From positions 1 through 64,000 of the forward strand of contig NZ_LSIF01000083.1 in assembly GCF_001556105.1 (NCBI RefSeq): 64,000 bases of DNA. Direction: 5' to 3'. The position numbers were made by a program, and so were the translations under genes. Below, piece after piece: positions 1 to 7,782 of this stretch; position 1 is the stretch's first letter, and each line of letters opens with the position of its first letter. The DNA comes from Pseudoxanthomonas mexicana (GTDB lineage: Bacteria; Pseudomonadota; Gammaproteobacteria; Xanthomonadales; Xanthomonadaceae). The notes beneath the pieces are model-generated. The model was not told the origin of the DNA and did not search any database. It worked only from the letters and a program-made list of their open reading frames with translations.

Positions 1-761
1 CCCCAACCCCCCTGGCGCGCGTAACGTCCGGACGAGGCGGCGATCAGGCCGTAGAACAGCCCCATGACGCCTGCAAAGGCAGCCAGCGGGATGATCGATG
101 AAAGCAGCAGCGCGACACCGCCGGCCGCGCCGCCGGTGAACGCGCTGCGCAACAATCGGGGCGCCCTGCCGAATACCCCGCGTACCATGGTGGCCACGAT
201 GAAGGCCGCGAACAGGGCGAACAAGCCACCACTGCCCACGGGCTCCTGTCCACCGCGGTTGTCGCTGACCGGCGCGGGCAAGGGTTCGCCTTCGATCAGC
301 CGGGCCAGTTGCGCGGTGCCATCAACGATGCCGCCACCGAAGTCGCCTGCCCGGAACTTCGGCGCGAGGTACTCCTGGATGACGCGATTGGCGATGGCGT
401 CGGGAATGGCGCCTTCCAGTCCATAACCCGGCTGGATGCGCACACGGCGGTCGTCCTTCGCGACCAGCAGCAGCACGCCGTCATCCACGCCCTTGCGACC
501 CAGCTTCCATTGGTCGAAGACGCGCTGCGTGTATTGCTCGATGGTTTCCGGTTGCGTGGTGGAGACCATCAGCACCTGCAACTGGCTGCCTTTGCGCTGC
601 TGCAACGCCTGCGCCTGCTGTTCGAGCAGCTGTTTCTGCACGGCGTCGAGCGTGCCGGTGGCGTCGACCACCGGCGAATCGAGCGCGGGAATGGCCGCCA
701 GCGTCTGCGCCCCTGCGGGCGAGGCGAGCAGCAGCAGGCAGAGCGCCAGCGTGCGCAGCAT
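1..761 (-). CDS. TPM-domain (YgcG-like) membrane protein, 3' end missing
   Basis: The reading frame is open from an ATG at 759-761 to the left edge, so the C-terminus lies outside the window. The product starts with a cleavable signal peptide (MLRTLALCLLLLASPAGA), followed by a TPM domain (about residues 25-150) with the typical pattern of a predicted helix, VLMVSTTQ, DDGVLLLVAKDDRRVRIQPGYGLEGAIPD and a short C-terminal helix. Two hydrophobic segments follow near residues 190-235, before a Gly-rich region that is cut off. TPM proteins are membrane-anchored periplasmic proteins of uncertain activity; some were reported as acid phosphatases. The gene begins about 20 bases after the lemA stop, so the two are one operon, a pairing common in proteobacteria. 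I see no good ribosome binding site, which suggests coupling to lemA. Confidence 0.85.
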   Translation of the reverse strand, partial: MLRTLALCLLLLASPAGAQTLAAIPALDSPVVDATGTLDAVQKQLLEQQAQALQQRKGSQLQVLMVSTTQPETIEQYTQRVFDQWKLGRKGVDDGVLLLVAKDDRRVRIQPGYGLEGAIPDAIANRVIQEYLAPKFRAGDFGGGIVDGTAQLARLIEGEPLPAPVSDNRGGQEPVGSGGLFALFAAFIVATMVRGVFGRAPRLLRSAFTGGAAGGVALLLSSIIPLAAFAGVMGLFYGLIAASSGRYARQGGW

Positions 762-780
762 GGGAGCGACGCGATGCCGC

Positions 781-1428
781 TCAGTTGCCGGGCGACGGCG
801 GCGGAGGCGGAGGCGGCGTCGGGGCCTGTGGTGCGGGGGGCGCCGGCGTAGCGAAGTCGACCGCCGGTGCCTGCGAGATCGCGGCCTCGTTCTCGACGGT
901 GAAGTTCGGCTTCTCCTTGGCGCCGGTGACCTTGGCCGTGATCACCTGCGGGAACTGGCGGATGTAGGTGTTGTAGTCCTGTACGGTCTGGATGTACCGG
1001 CCCCGCGCGACGGTGATGCGGTTCTCGGTGCCTTCCAGCTGCGCTTGCAGGTCACGGAACGACTGGTCGGATTTCAGGTTCGGGTAGTTCTCGGTCACCA
1101 CCAGCAAGCGCGACAGCGCGCCGGACAACTCGCCCTGCGCCTGCTGGAACTGCTGCAGCGACGCGGCATCGTCGGCATTGACCTGGATCTGGCCCACGCG
1201 TGCGCGCGCGTTGGTCACGTCGGTCAGCACCTGGCGTTCCTGCTGGGCGTAGCCCTGCACGGTCTTCACCAGGTTCGGGATCAGGTCTGCGCGGCGCTTG
1301 TACTGGTTCAGCACCTCGGACCAGCCGGCCTTCACCGCTTCGTCCTTCTGCTGGATGGCGTTGTAGCCGCAACCGGACAACACCACGGTCAGCACGACGA
1401 GCAACCACAGACGCGATACCTGCTGCAT
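781..1428 (-). CDS. lemA: LemA family lipoprotein
   Basis: The product is a 215-residue LemA-family protein. The start is the ATG at 1426-1428 because GGGAG lies about 8 bases upstream; a longer frame exists but has no such site. The N-terminus is a lipoprotein signal ending in LSGC, so the mature protein should be an acylated membrane lipoprotein rather than the transmembrane form seen in some species. The LemA core follows (YNAIQQKDEAVKAGWSEV, then LIPNLVKTVQGYAQQE, and ENRITVARGRYIQTVQDYN). The last 35 residues are Pro/Ala-rich and include a run of seven prolines. It is co-transcribed with the TPM protein downstream. The molecular function of LemA is not established. Confidence 0.92.
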   Translation of the reverse strand: MQQVSRLWLLVVLTVVLSGCGYNAIQQKDEAVKAGWSEVLNQYKRRADLIPNLVKTVQGYAQQERQVLTDVTNARARVGQIQVNADDAASLQQFQQAQGELSGALSRLLVVTENYPNLKSDQSFRDLQAQLEGTENRITVARGRYIQTVQDYNTYIRQFPQVITAKVTGAKEKPNFTVENEAAISQAPAVDFATPAPPAPQAPTPPPPPPPSPGN

Positions 1429-1543
1429 GGCACGGCACTCCCTCGGGTGGACACGGCGATTGCAGCACCTTGCCGTGGGCCACGCAAGCAGCGCACGTAT
1501 CGTGGTCGTCGACGCACGCACTTGTTATCGGGTCGTGAACGAA

Positions 1544-1569
1544 GAAGGGCTCCCCGACGGGAGCCCTTC
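1544..1569 (-). terminator. Intrinsic terminator of terC
   Basis: A perfect 11-bp inverted repeat, GAAGGGCTCCC / GGGAGCCCTTC, encloses the 4-base loop CGAC. It sits 22 bases beyond the terC stop and separates terC from lemA. On the minus strand it is followed by a short T-enriched tract (TTCGTTC). This is a good factor-independent terminator by shape, although the T tract is weak. Confidence 0.8.
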
Positions 1570-1591
1570 GTGACCGACCTGCGACGTGCGC

Positions 1592-2326
1592 CTACTCGCG
1601 CAGCATGCGCTGGCCGGCGCGCTTCTTCGCCCACAGGTTGAGGCACTCGACCACGGCCGAGAAGCCCATCGCGCCGTACAGGTAGCCCTTCGGGATGTGC
1701 AGCTCGAACCCGTCCAGCAGCAGGTACGCACCGACGGCGACGATGAAGGCCAGCGCCAGCATCTTGATGGTCGGGTTGTTGTCGATGAACTGGCCCAGCG
1801 GCTTGGCCGCCACCAGCATCACCACCACCGCCAGCAGGATGGCCGCGACCATCACCGGCGTGTGGTTCGCCATGCCCACGGCCGCGATCACCGAGTCCAG
1901 CGAGAACACGATGTCGATCACCGCGATCTGCGCGATCACGCCGGCGAACGATACGGCGGGGCGTGTATGCACGTCTTCCGAATCGGGCTCGCCCTTCACC
2001 AGTTCCAGGATTTCCTTGGTGCCCTTCACCAGCAGGAACAGGCCGCCGACGATCAGCACCAGGTCGCGTACCGAAATGCCCTGGCCGAACATCGTGAACA
2101 GGTCGGACGTCAGGCCGGCCAACCAGGCCAGCGTCAGCAACAGCAGGATGCGGGTGATGCACGCCACCGCGATGCCGAACTTGCGCGCGACTTCGCGCTG
2201 GTGCGGCGGCAGCTTGCTGACCGCGATGGAGATGAAGACCAGGTTGTCGATGCCCAGCACGATCTCGATCGCGCTCAGCGTGACCAACGTGATCCACACA
2301 TGCGGATCGGTAAGCAGTTCCATCAT
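1592..2326 (-). CDS. TerC family integral membrane protein
   Basis: This 244-residue polytopic membrane protein has about seven transmembrane segments. The family's acidic membrane motifs are present: GIDNLVFISIAVSKLP near residue 26 and IDIVFSLDSVIAAVG near residue 140. Both carry the Asp residues thought to bind a metal. TerC proteins of this subgroup (YgaP/YgdQ/YoaE type) are linked to metal efflux, especially manganese, and to metalation of exported proteins. The tellurite name is historical. Two ATGs are adjacent (2324-2326 and 2321-2323) and cannot be told apart. A strong hairpin lies downstream. dgkA is just upstream on the same strand with a 29-base gap. Confidence 0.9.
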   Translation of the reverse strand: MMELLTDPHVWITLVTLSAIEIVLGIDNLVFISIAVSKLPPHQREVARKFGIAVACITRILLLLTLAWLAGLTSDLFTMFGQGISVRDLVLIVGGLFLLVKGTKEILELVKGEPDSEDVHTRPAVSFAGVIAQIAVIDIVFSLDSVIAAVGMANHTPVMVAAILLAVVVMLVAAKPLGQFIDNNPTIKMLALAFIVAVGAYLLLDGFELHIPKGYLYGAMGFSAVVECLNLWAKKRAGQRMLRE

Positions 2327-2355
2327 TGGGGAGTACCTTGGTTCGGATCAGGAGT

Positions 2356-2736
2356 TCAGAGATAGCGGGGCGCGAGGATCAGGCCCCAGCACAGCAATAC
2401 GTTCATCATCAGCACGAAGACGGCGGCGGAGCCCATGTCCTTCGCACGACCAGCGAGTTCGTGGTGTTCGGGGCCGTAGCGCTCGATGACGGCTTCCACC
2501 GCGGAGTTCAGCAGTTCGGCCGCCAGCACCAGCAGGCAGCTGCCGATCATCAGCGCGCGTTCCAGCCCGCTGTCCCCCAGCCACAACGCCAGCGGCGCCA
2601 GCACGACCAGCAGGTAGACTTCCAGGCGGAACGAGGATTCGTGCATCCACGCCGCGCGCAGGCCCTGCAACGACCACACGGTCGCTTTGAGGATGCGGCC
2701 GGGGCCGCGGGGAAGGTGTCCGGTTTGGTCAGCCAT
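2356..2736 (-). CDS. dgkA: Diacylglycerol kinase
   Basis: This is a 126-residue inner-membrane enzyme that phosphorylates diacylglycerol to phosphatidic acid, recycling the lipid released by membrane-derived glucan or LPS decoration. The sequence has three hydrophobic helices and the diagnostic DgkA signature (ELLNSAVEAVIERYG, then HELAGRAKDMGSAAVF), including the catalytic Glu and the RAKDMGSA block. The length equals that of the E. coli enzyme. The start at 2734-2736 gives MADQTGHLPRGPGRILKAT, matching the usual short amphipathic N-terminus; upstream codons in frame look non-coding. It lies head-to-tail with terC. Confidence 0.95.
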   Translation of the reverse strand: MADQTGHLPRGPGRILKATVWSLQGLRAAWMHESSFRLEVYLLVVLAPLALWLGDSGLERALMIGSCLLVLAAELLNSAVEAVIERYGPEHHELAGRAKDMGSAAVFVLMMNVLLCWGLILAPRYL

Positions 2737-2947
2737 GGTGCGGGTAAGGGCGAAGAAGGCACCGTCGCGCCCCCTCCGGTCAGGCATGCGCCTGGCCCGG
2801 CAAGAAGACGGATCGGGTGGAACCGGCGCGGCGGGCGCGCCAAGGATGCGATTTTGCCACAAGGCACCGCGTGCCGACCCGAGCGGTTTGCATGACGTGC
2901 CATCGGCTGGTCCACTGGGATCCGCCCGACCCGAAGGAGCTCCCGCC

Positions 2948-3682
2948 GTGCCCGTCCCGCCGTCCGTTCGCCTGCCCCTGTTCGCCACGATCATGGCCGC
3001 GTGCCTGTCTGCATGCGTCAGTACCGCCCCGGTCACCGTGGAAGCCCCCGCCGGGAAAACTGCGGCTGCCGCACCGCGGGTCCCGGAACAGGTCTCGAAC
3101 GCGGCCTGGGAAGCCGACATGCAGCGCTTCGCGGCCGAAGATGCGCAGTCGCCGCCCCCGCGCGGCGGCGTGCTGTTCACCGGCAGTTCGTCGATCCGGC
3201 TGTGGGGCACGCTGGCGCAGGACTTCCCCGGCGTGCCCGTGGTCAATCGCGGCTTCGGCGGGTCCGAGCTGCGCGACAGCACCTGGTACGCGGACCGCAC
3301 CATCGTGCCGTATGCCCCACGACAGATCCTGATCTATGCCGGCGACAACGACCTCAATGCCGGCCGCACGCCGCAGCAGCTGCACGCCGACTTCATCGCC
3401 TTCGTCCAGCGCGTGCGCCGCGACCTGCCGAAAGCGAGGATCGCCTACATCAGCACCAAGCCCAGCCCGTCGCGCGCACAGCTGCTGCCGGTGCAGCGCG
3501 AGGCGAACGCGCTGGTGCAGGCGGAAGCCAGGCGGCGGGGGGTGGACTACATCGACATCTTCACGCCCATGCTGGATGCCAGCGGGCAGCCGAACGAAGC
3601 ACTGTTCGTCGACGACCGCCTGCACATGAACGCCGCCGGCTACGACATCTGGCAGCGCGTCATCACGCCCTACGTGAAGTGA
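2948..3682 (+). CDS. SGNH/GDSL-family lipoprotein hydrolase
   Basis: I chose the GTG at 2948 because AAGGAG lies 8 bases before it and it yields a short lipoprotein signal ending in LSAC; longer frames have no such support. The 244-residue product has the blocks of SGNH hydrolases. Block I is FTGSSSIRLW with the nucleophilic Ser, block II NRGFGGSELRD with the oxyanion Gly, block III YAGDNDL with the Asn, and block V DDRLHMNAAGY with the Asp/His pair. It should be an ester hydrolase (lipid, acetyl-sugar or similar substrate) anchored in the envelope; the substrate cannot be told from sequence. It is monocistronic, divergent from dgkA and convergent with the VOC gene. Confidence 0.85.
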   Translation: MPVPPSVRLPLFATIMAACLSACVSTAPVTVEAPAGKTAAAAPRVPEQVSNAAWEADMQRFAAEDAQSPPPRGGVLFTGSSSIRLWGTLAQDFPGVPVVNRGFGGSELRDSTWYADRTIVPYAPRQILIYAGDNDLNAGRTPQQLHADFIAFVQRVRRDLPKARIAYISTKPSPSRAQLLPVQREANALVQAEARRRGVDYIDIFTPMLDASGQPNEALFVDDRLHMNAAGYDIWQRVITPYVK

Positions 3683-3703
3683 TCGCAGCGCCGTGCCGGA
3701 CGC

Positions 3704-4081
3704 TCAGCGCCGGCGCGGCGCCCCTTCGTTCTGGTGCAGGCTCAGCACGTTGCCGTCCGGATCGAGGAAGTCCAGCGACAGTCCGCCATCCGGCGACTCG
3801 CTGACCGGCACCACGATCTCGACACCCTTGGCCGCCAGCGCTTCGGCCTGGTCGTCGATGCCGCCATCGAGGCTGAAGACGACGACCGGCGATTCGCCCG
3901 CACGCGCGGGGCGCGGGATGAAGACCAGCGCGAGTTCGCCGACCTCACCCATCGCGAACGGACCGTCATGGCCGTCCAGTGCCTCGACCGGCAGGCCCAG
4001 GGTGTCGCGGTAGAACGCCACCGACCGGGCCAGGTCGGAAACGAAGAACACGATGGCGCCTACCTTGCAGTGCGTGAGCAT
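3704..4081 (-). CDS. VOC superfamily (glyoxalase/bleomycin-resistance fold) protein
   Basis: This 125-residue single VOC domain protein begins with VGAIVFFVSDLARSVAFYRDTLGL, the classic first beta-alpha unit. It ends with LDFLDPDGNVLSLHQ, where a metal-ligand Glu is replaced by His/Gln, so a glyoxalase I activity is doubtful. Such proteins act as dimers and range from metalloenzymes to binding proteins. The start codon lies inside the 3' end of the sigma factor gene (22-base overlap), implying translational coupling. It is the last gene of the isoaspartyl peptidase / sigma / VOC operon. Confidence 0.8.
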   Translation of the reverse strand: MLTHCKVGAIVFFVSDLARSVAFYRDTLGLPVEALDGHDGPFAMGEVGELALVFIPRPARAGESPVVVFSLDGGIDDQAEALAAKGVEIVVPVSESPDGGLSLDFLDPDGNVLSLHQNEGAPRRR

Positions 4082-4779
4082 GGCTCGTCCTCCTGTGGAA
4101 TGTCTGTCAGTCCGTTGCCGCCGGAAGGCGACGTGTGAGCGCCCGCGTCGATGAGGATCAGGTGGCCGTCCAGGTCATGGGTTCCCAACCCCTCGCCGGC
4201 ACGCATGGCGGCCTTCAGCGCGCGCCGCACCCGTCCGAACGGCAGGTCGCTACTGCGCACTGGCGGGACGTGGGCCAGCGCGAGGGCGTCCGCCTGTGTT
4301 TCGGGTGACTGCGTGGACAGCGTGCGGCGGATGCGGGTCAGGCGCTGGCGGAACGCCGTCGGTTCGATCCGCAGGATCCAGCGGATCTCGTCCGCCGACA
4401 GGCCGTGCAGGGCCAGCACGGCGACGCGTCGCGCCGACGGTGGCAGCGTGCGCACCCAGGCGAACGAGGGCGGCGGTGACGTCGCCGTCATCGGATCAGC
4501 CACGTCGTCGACGGTGGTTGCGCGGGACATGGCATCGCGTGTTTCGCGTTGCCGCCGCCGTGCAGCGGTTCGCGCTGTCATCATCGCCTGCCGGCGCAAC
4601 ACGCCGGACAGCCAGGGCAGATCGTGGCGGCCGGCCTGCAGGGCGGCGAGCAGCGTGTCCTGCACCAGGTCGTCGGCATCCTGCGCACGCCGGCACAGCC
4701 GCAGGGCCTGCGCGCGCAACTGGCGATACGTGTCCGGTGTGAAGGTGCCGAGGCGGGCGTCGACCAGAGGCGCCTGCAC
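4060..4779 (-). CDS. ECF-like sigma-70 family RNA polymerase sigma factor
   Basis: The 239-residue product carries a sigma region 2 (LRLCRRAQDADDLVQDTLLAAL, residues about 27-50) and a region 4 helix-turn-helix (LPPSARRVAVLALHGLSADEIRWILRIEPTAFRQRLTRIRRTL, about 112-155). About 75 further residues follow that are not part of a standard sigma core and include GLGTHDLDGHLILIDAGAH. The start is a GTG immediately after the stop of the peptidase gene, so it is translationally coupled. No anti-sigma gene is adjacent, which is unusual for ECF factors. The C-terminal extension might fill that role, but this is inference. Confidence 0.8.
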   Translation of the reverse strand: MQAPLVDARLGTFTPDTYRQLRAQALRLCRRAQDADDLVQDTLLAALQAGRHDLPWLSGVLRRQAMMTARTAARRRQRETRDAMSRATTVDDVADPMTATSPPPSFAWVRTLPPSARRVAVLALHGLSADEIRWILRIEPTAFRQRLTRIRRTLSTQSPETQADALALAHVPPVRSSDLPFGRVRRALKAAMRAGEGLGTHDLDGHLILIDAGAHTSPSGGNGLTDIPQEDEPCSRTAR

Positions 4780-5736
4780 TCAGGCGTCCCGGTAGATGGC
4801 CGTGCCGCGCTGGCCATCCGGATGCACCCAGCCGCGGTACATGCCGGTCGTGTTCAACACCAGGGCGATGTTGCCGTCGCGGTCGATCGCGATCGCGCCA
4901 CCGTCGCCGCCGTGCTGCGGCACTTCACCAAGGATGACGTCCTCCGTCGCCACCCGCACGCGGTCGCCCCGGTAGGCGACGCGCGAGGCAATATCGTGCG
5001 CCACCGCATTGCGGATGTAGTACTCGCCCCAGCCGGTGCACGAGACCGCGCAGTGCGCATCCGCCCATGTGCCCGCCCCGATCAACGGCGAATCGCCGAC
5101 GCGGCCCCACCGCTTGTTGGTCATGCCGCCGGTGGAAGTCGCCGCCGCCACATGGCCGTGCGAATCCAGCGCCACGGCGCCCACGGTGCCGAAGTACTTT
5201 CCGCGCAGGTCCTGGCTGGCCTGCCACGCACCCTGTTCGCGGTGCTGCGCGTCGCGCAGTTGTTCGCGCCGCGCCTCGGTGGCGAACCAGTCGTTGGGCA
5301 CGCGCTCGATATCGGAGTGGGTGTCCGCGTATTGCTCGGCACCCGCGCCGATCAGGAAGACGTGCGGCGATTCTTCCAGCACCCGTCGCGCCAGACGCAC
5401 CGGATGGCGCACCGTCGACAGACCCGCCACCGCGCCTGCGCGGCGGCCGTGTCCATCCATGATGGAGGCATCGAGTTCGTGCCGCCCATCCGCCGTGAAG
5501 ACCGACCCGTAGCCGGCATTGAAGTACGGAGAGTCCTCGAGCAGCGCAACCGCGACCTCGACCGCGTCCAGTGCGGTGCCACCGGTGGTGAGCACGGCAT
5601 GGCCGGCGTCGAGTGCGCGGTCCAGCTCGGCGTGGATGGCGCGCTCCGCGTCGGCACCGAGGGAGTTCCGCTCGATGACGCCGGCACCTCCATGGATGGC
5701 CAGCGCCAGCGGTCTGCGGAGTTGACGCGCACTCAT
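4780..5736 (-). CDS. iaaA: Isoaspartyl peptidase / L-asparaginase (Ntn hydrolase)
   Basis: This 318-residue N-terminal-nucleophile hydrolase has the sequence LALAIHGGAG at the start, NAGYGSVFT and DASIMDG in the alpha subunit, and the autocleavage/nucleophile site before Thr in YFGTVGAVALD. The enzyme precursor cleaves itself at that Thr to form alpha and beta chains. It then removes beta-aspartyl linkages from peptides and hydrolyses asparagine. I prefer the ATG at 5734-5736, which gives the usual short N-terminus; in-frame ATGs at 5775 and 5796 would add 13 or 20 atypical residues. There is no signal peptide, so it is cytoplasmic. It is the first gene of the operon with the sigma factor and the VOC protein. 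Confidence 0.88.
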   Translation of the reverse strand: MSARQLRRPLALAIHGGAGVIERNSLGADAERAIHAELDRALDAGHAVLTTGGTALDAVEVAVALLEDSPYFNAGYGSVFTADGRHELDASIMDGHGRRAGAVAGLSTVRHPVRLARRVLEESPHVFLIGAGAEQYADTHSDIERVPNDWFATEARREQLRDAQHREQGAWQASQDLRGKYFGTVGAVALDSHGHVAAATSTGGMTNKRWGRVGDSPLIGAGTWADAHCAVSCTGWGEYYIRNAVAHDIASRVAYRGDRVRVATEDVILGEVPQHGGDGGAIAIDRDGNIALVLNTTGMYRGWVHPDGQRGTAIYRDA

Positions 5737-5812
5737 GGCAAGCGACCACCCCACGACACGACGGGAGACCAGCATACTCCCGCCGCTGCGTGGCACCAGC
5801 CCCGCCGATGGC

Positions 5813-7054
5813 CTATTGCGAACGCAGCGCTTCGATGGGGTCGAGCTGCGACGCCTTGCGTGCCGGGTAGTAGCCGAAGAACAGACCGGTGGCGATCGAG
5901 AAGCCTGCCGCCAGGCCGATGACCTGGCCGTTCAACGCCACCGGCAGTTCGCTGAACTGGCCGACCAGCAGCGCACCCGCGACACCGATGACGATGCCCA
6001 GCACGCCGCCGCCCAACGACAGCAGCATGGCCTCGGCGAGGAACTGCCGTCGCACGTCGCCCGGCCCTGCGCCCACGGCCATGCGCAGGCCGATCTCGCG
6101 GATACGTTCGGTGACCGACACCAGCATGATGTTCATGATACCGATGCCGCCGACGATCAGCGAAATGGTGGCCACGGCACCCAGCAGCAGCGACATCAGC
6201 TTGGTGGTGGCGGTGCGGGTGGCGACGATCTCCGAAATGTTGCGGACGTTGAAGTCGTCCTCTTCCCCCGGACCGATCTTGTGACGCTGGCGCAGCAACG
6301 CCTCCACTTCGCCCTGCACGTAGCCCAGGTCCTTGGCGTCGGCCACGGTCAGCGCGACCTGCTGCACGGCGCCCGGTGGCAGCCCCATCGAGCCCATCAG
6401 GCGACGGCGCGCGGTTTCCAGCGGCACCATCATCACGTCGTCCTGGTCCTGGCCGAAGCCGCCCTGCCCCTTGGGGGCCAACGTGGCAACCACCGTGAAC
6501 GGCACACGACCCAGCCGCACCGTCTGGCCCACGCCGCTGTCCTCGCCGAACAGCGTGCGGCGCACCGTTTCGCCGAGGATCACCACCTTGTCGGCGCTGG
6601 AGTAGTCCTGCGCATCGAAGCCCTCGCCGTTGGCGATGACCCAGCTGTTGATATCGAAGAAGTCGGCCTGCACGCCCTGCCAGCTGGTCGACGCATTGTT
6701 CTCGGCGAACACGATCTGGGTATTGCCGCGCAACGCACCGGCCACATACTGCACTTCCGGGATTTCGTTGCGGATCGCGTCGACGTCGCCTTCCTTGAGC
6801 GTATAGAAACTGCTGGAACTCATGCGCACGCCACCGCCGCCGGGACCACGGCCGGCGCCCGGGCTGATGTCCAGGCGCTGCGAGCCCAGGCCGGAGACCA
6901 GCTTGTCGATCTCGGCCTGCGTACCCTGGCCCACCGACACCATGACGATGACGGCGGCGATGCCGATGATCACGCCCAGCGAGGTCAGCGCGCTGCGCAT
7001 CCAGTTGCCGCGCAGCGCGTGCAACGCGGTACGCAGGATGTCGGAGAATTTCAT
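5813..7054 (-). CDS. MacB-type ABC transporter permease
   Basis: The 413-residue protein has the MacB/FtsX-like topology: one N-terminal transmembrane helix (SALTSLGVIIGIAAVIVMVSVG), a periplasmic domain of about 230 residues (MacB_PCD), and three C-terminal helices ending in the FtsX domain with PARKASQLDPIEALR. Unlike E. coli MacB, the ATPase is a separate protein, encoded just upstream with a 4-base overlap. Such permeases do not move substrate through the membrane. They use ATP-driven mechanotransmission to push periplasmic substrates through a MacA/TolC tunnel. The signal for substrate is unknown. It is the last gene of the two-component-regulated efflux operon. Confidence 0.92.
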   Translation of the reverse strand: MKFSDILRTALHALRGNWMRSALTSLGVIIGIAAVIVMVSVGQGTQAEIDKLVSGLGSQRLDISPGAGRGPGGGGVRMSSSSFYTLKEGDVDAIRNEIPEVQYVAGALRGNTQIVFAENNASTSWQGVQADFFDINSWVIANGEGFDAQDYSSADKVVILGETVRRTLFGEDSGVGQTVRLGRVPFTVVATLAPKGQGGFGQDQDDVMMVPLETARRRLMGSMGLPPGAVQQVALTVADAKDLGYVQGEVEALLRQRHKIGPGEEDDFNVRNISEIVATRTATTKLMSLLLGAVATISLIVGGIGIMNIMLVSVTERIREIGLRMAVGAGPGDVRRQFLAEAMLLSLGGGVLGIVIGVAGALLVGQFSELPVALNGQVIGLAAGFSIATGLFFGYYPARKASQLDPIEALRSQ

Positions 7055-7782
7055 GGCCGGCCTCCCGCGTGGTCGGTGTCTTCGTGCAGTTCGCCGTCGC
7101 GCATCACCAGGATGCGGTCGGCATGCGCGGCGACTTCGGCATCGTGGGTGATCAGGATGACGGTGTGGCCGTCGTCGCGCAGGCGCTTGAACAGCGCGAG
7201 GATCTCTTCGCCGGTCTTGCTGTCCAGCGCACCGGTGGGTTCGTCGGCCAGCAGGATCGGCGGCTGGTTGATGAGCGCGCGCGCGATCGCCACGCGCTGC
7301 TGCTGGCCACCGGACAGTTCATTGGGGCGGTGGCCGGCGCGCTCGGCCAGGCCGACCGCGGCCAGCGCCTGTCGCGCGCGCTCGGCACGCTCGCCAGGCG
7401 GCACCTGCGCATAGCCCAGCGGCATGGCCACGTTGTCCAGCGCGCTCATGCGCGGCAGCAGATGGAAGCCCTGGAACACGAAGCCGATCTTCTCGCGGCG
7501 CAGGATCGCCAGTTGCTCGGCGTCCAGCGTGGCCACGTCGATGCCGTCGCACAGATAGCGGCCATCGGTCGGCGTGTCCAGGCAGCCGATCAGGTTCATC
7601 AGCGTGGATTTTCCCGAGCCGGAGGGGCCCATGATCGCGACGAAATCACCGCGGTCCACGCGCATGTCCACGCCCTTCAGCGCCACCACTTCCGCCTCGG
7701 TGCCGGCGGAATACACCTTGCCCAGCGCGTGCGTCTGGATGACCGGCACGCGGTCGCCAACGGTCGGGGACGGCGTGCTCAT
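7051..7782 (-). CDS. MacB-type ABC transporter ATP-binding protein
   Basis: The 243-residue ATPase has Walker A GPSGSGKST, the signature LSGGQQQRVAIARAL, Walker B ILLADEPTGALDS and the H-loop ILITHD. This is the LolD/MacB/FtsE-like subfamily, which pairs with FtsX-type permeases. It overlaps the adaptor gene upstream and the permease gene downstream by 4 bases each, so stoichiometric co-translation is expected. It powers the mechanotransmission cycle of the adjacent permease. Confidence 0.95.
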   Translation of the reverse strand: MSTPSPTVGDRVPVIQTHALGKVYSAGTEAEVVALKGVDMRVDRGDFVAIMGPSGSGKSTLMNLIGCLDTPTDGRYLCDGIDVATLDAEQLAILRREKIGFVFQGFHLLPRMSALDNVAMPLGYAQVPPGERAERARQALAAVGLAERAGHRPNELSGGQQQRVAIARALINQPPILLADEPTGALDSKTGEEILALFKRLRDDGHTVILITHDAEVAAHADRILVMRDGELHEDTDHAGGRP

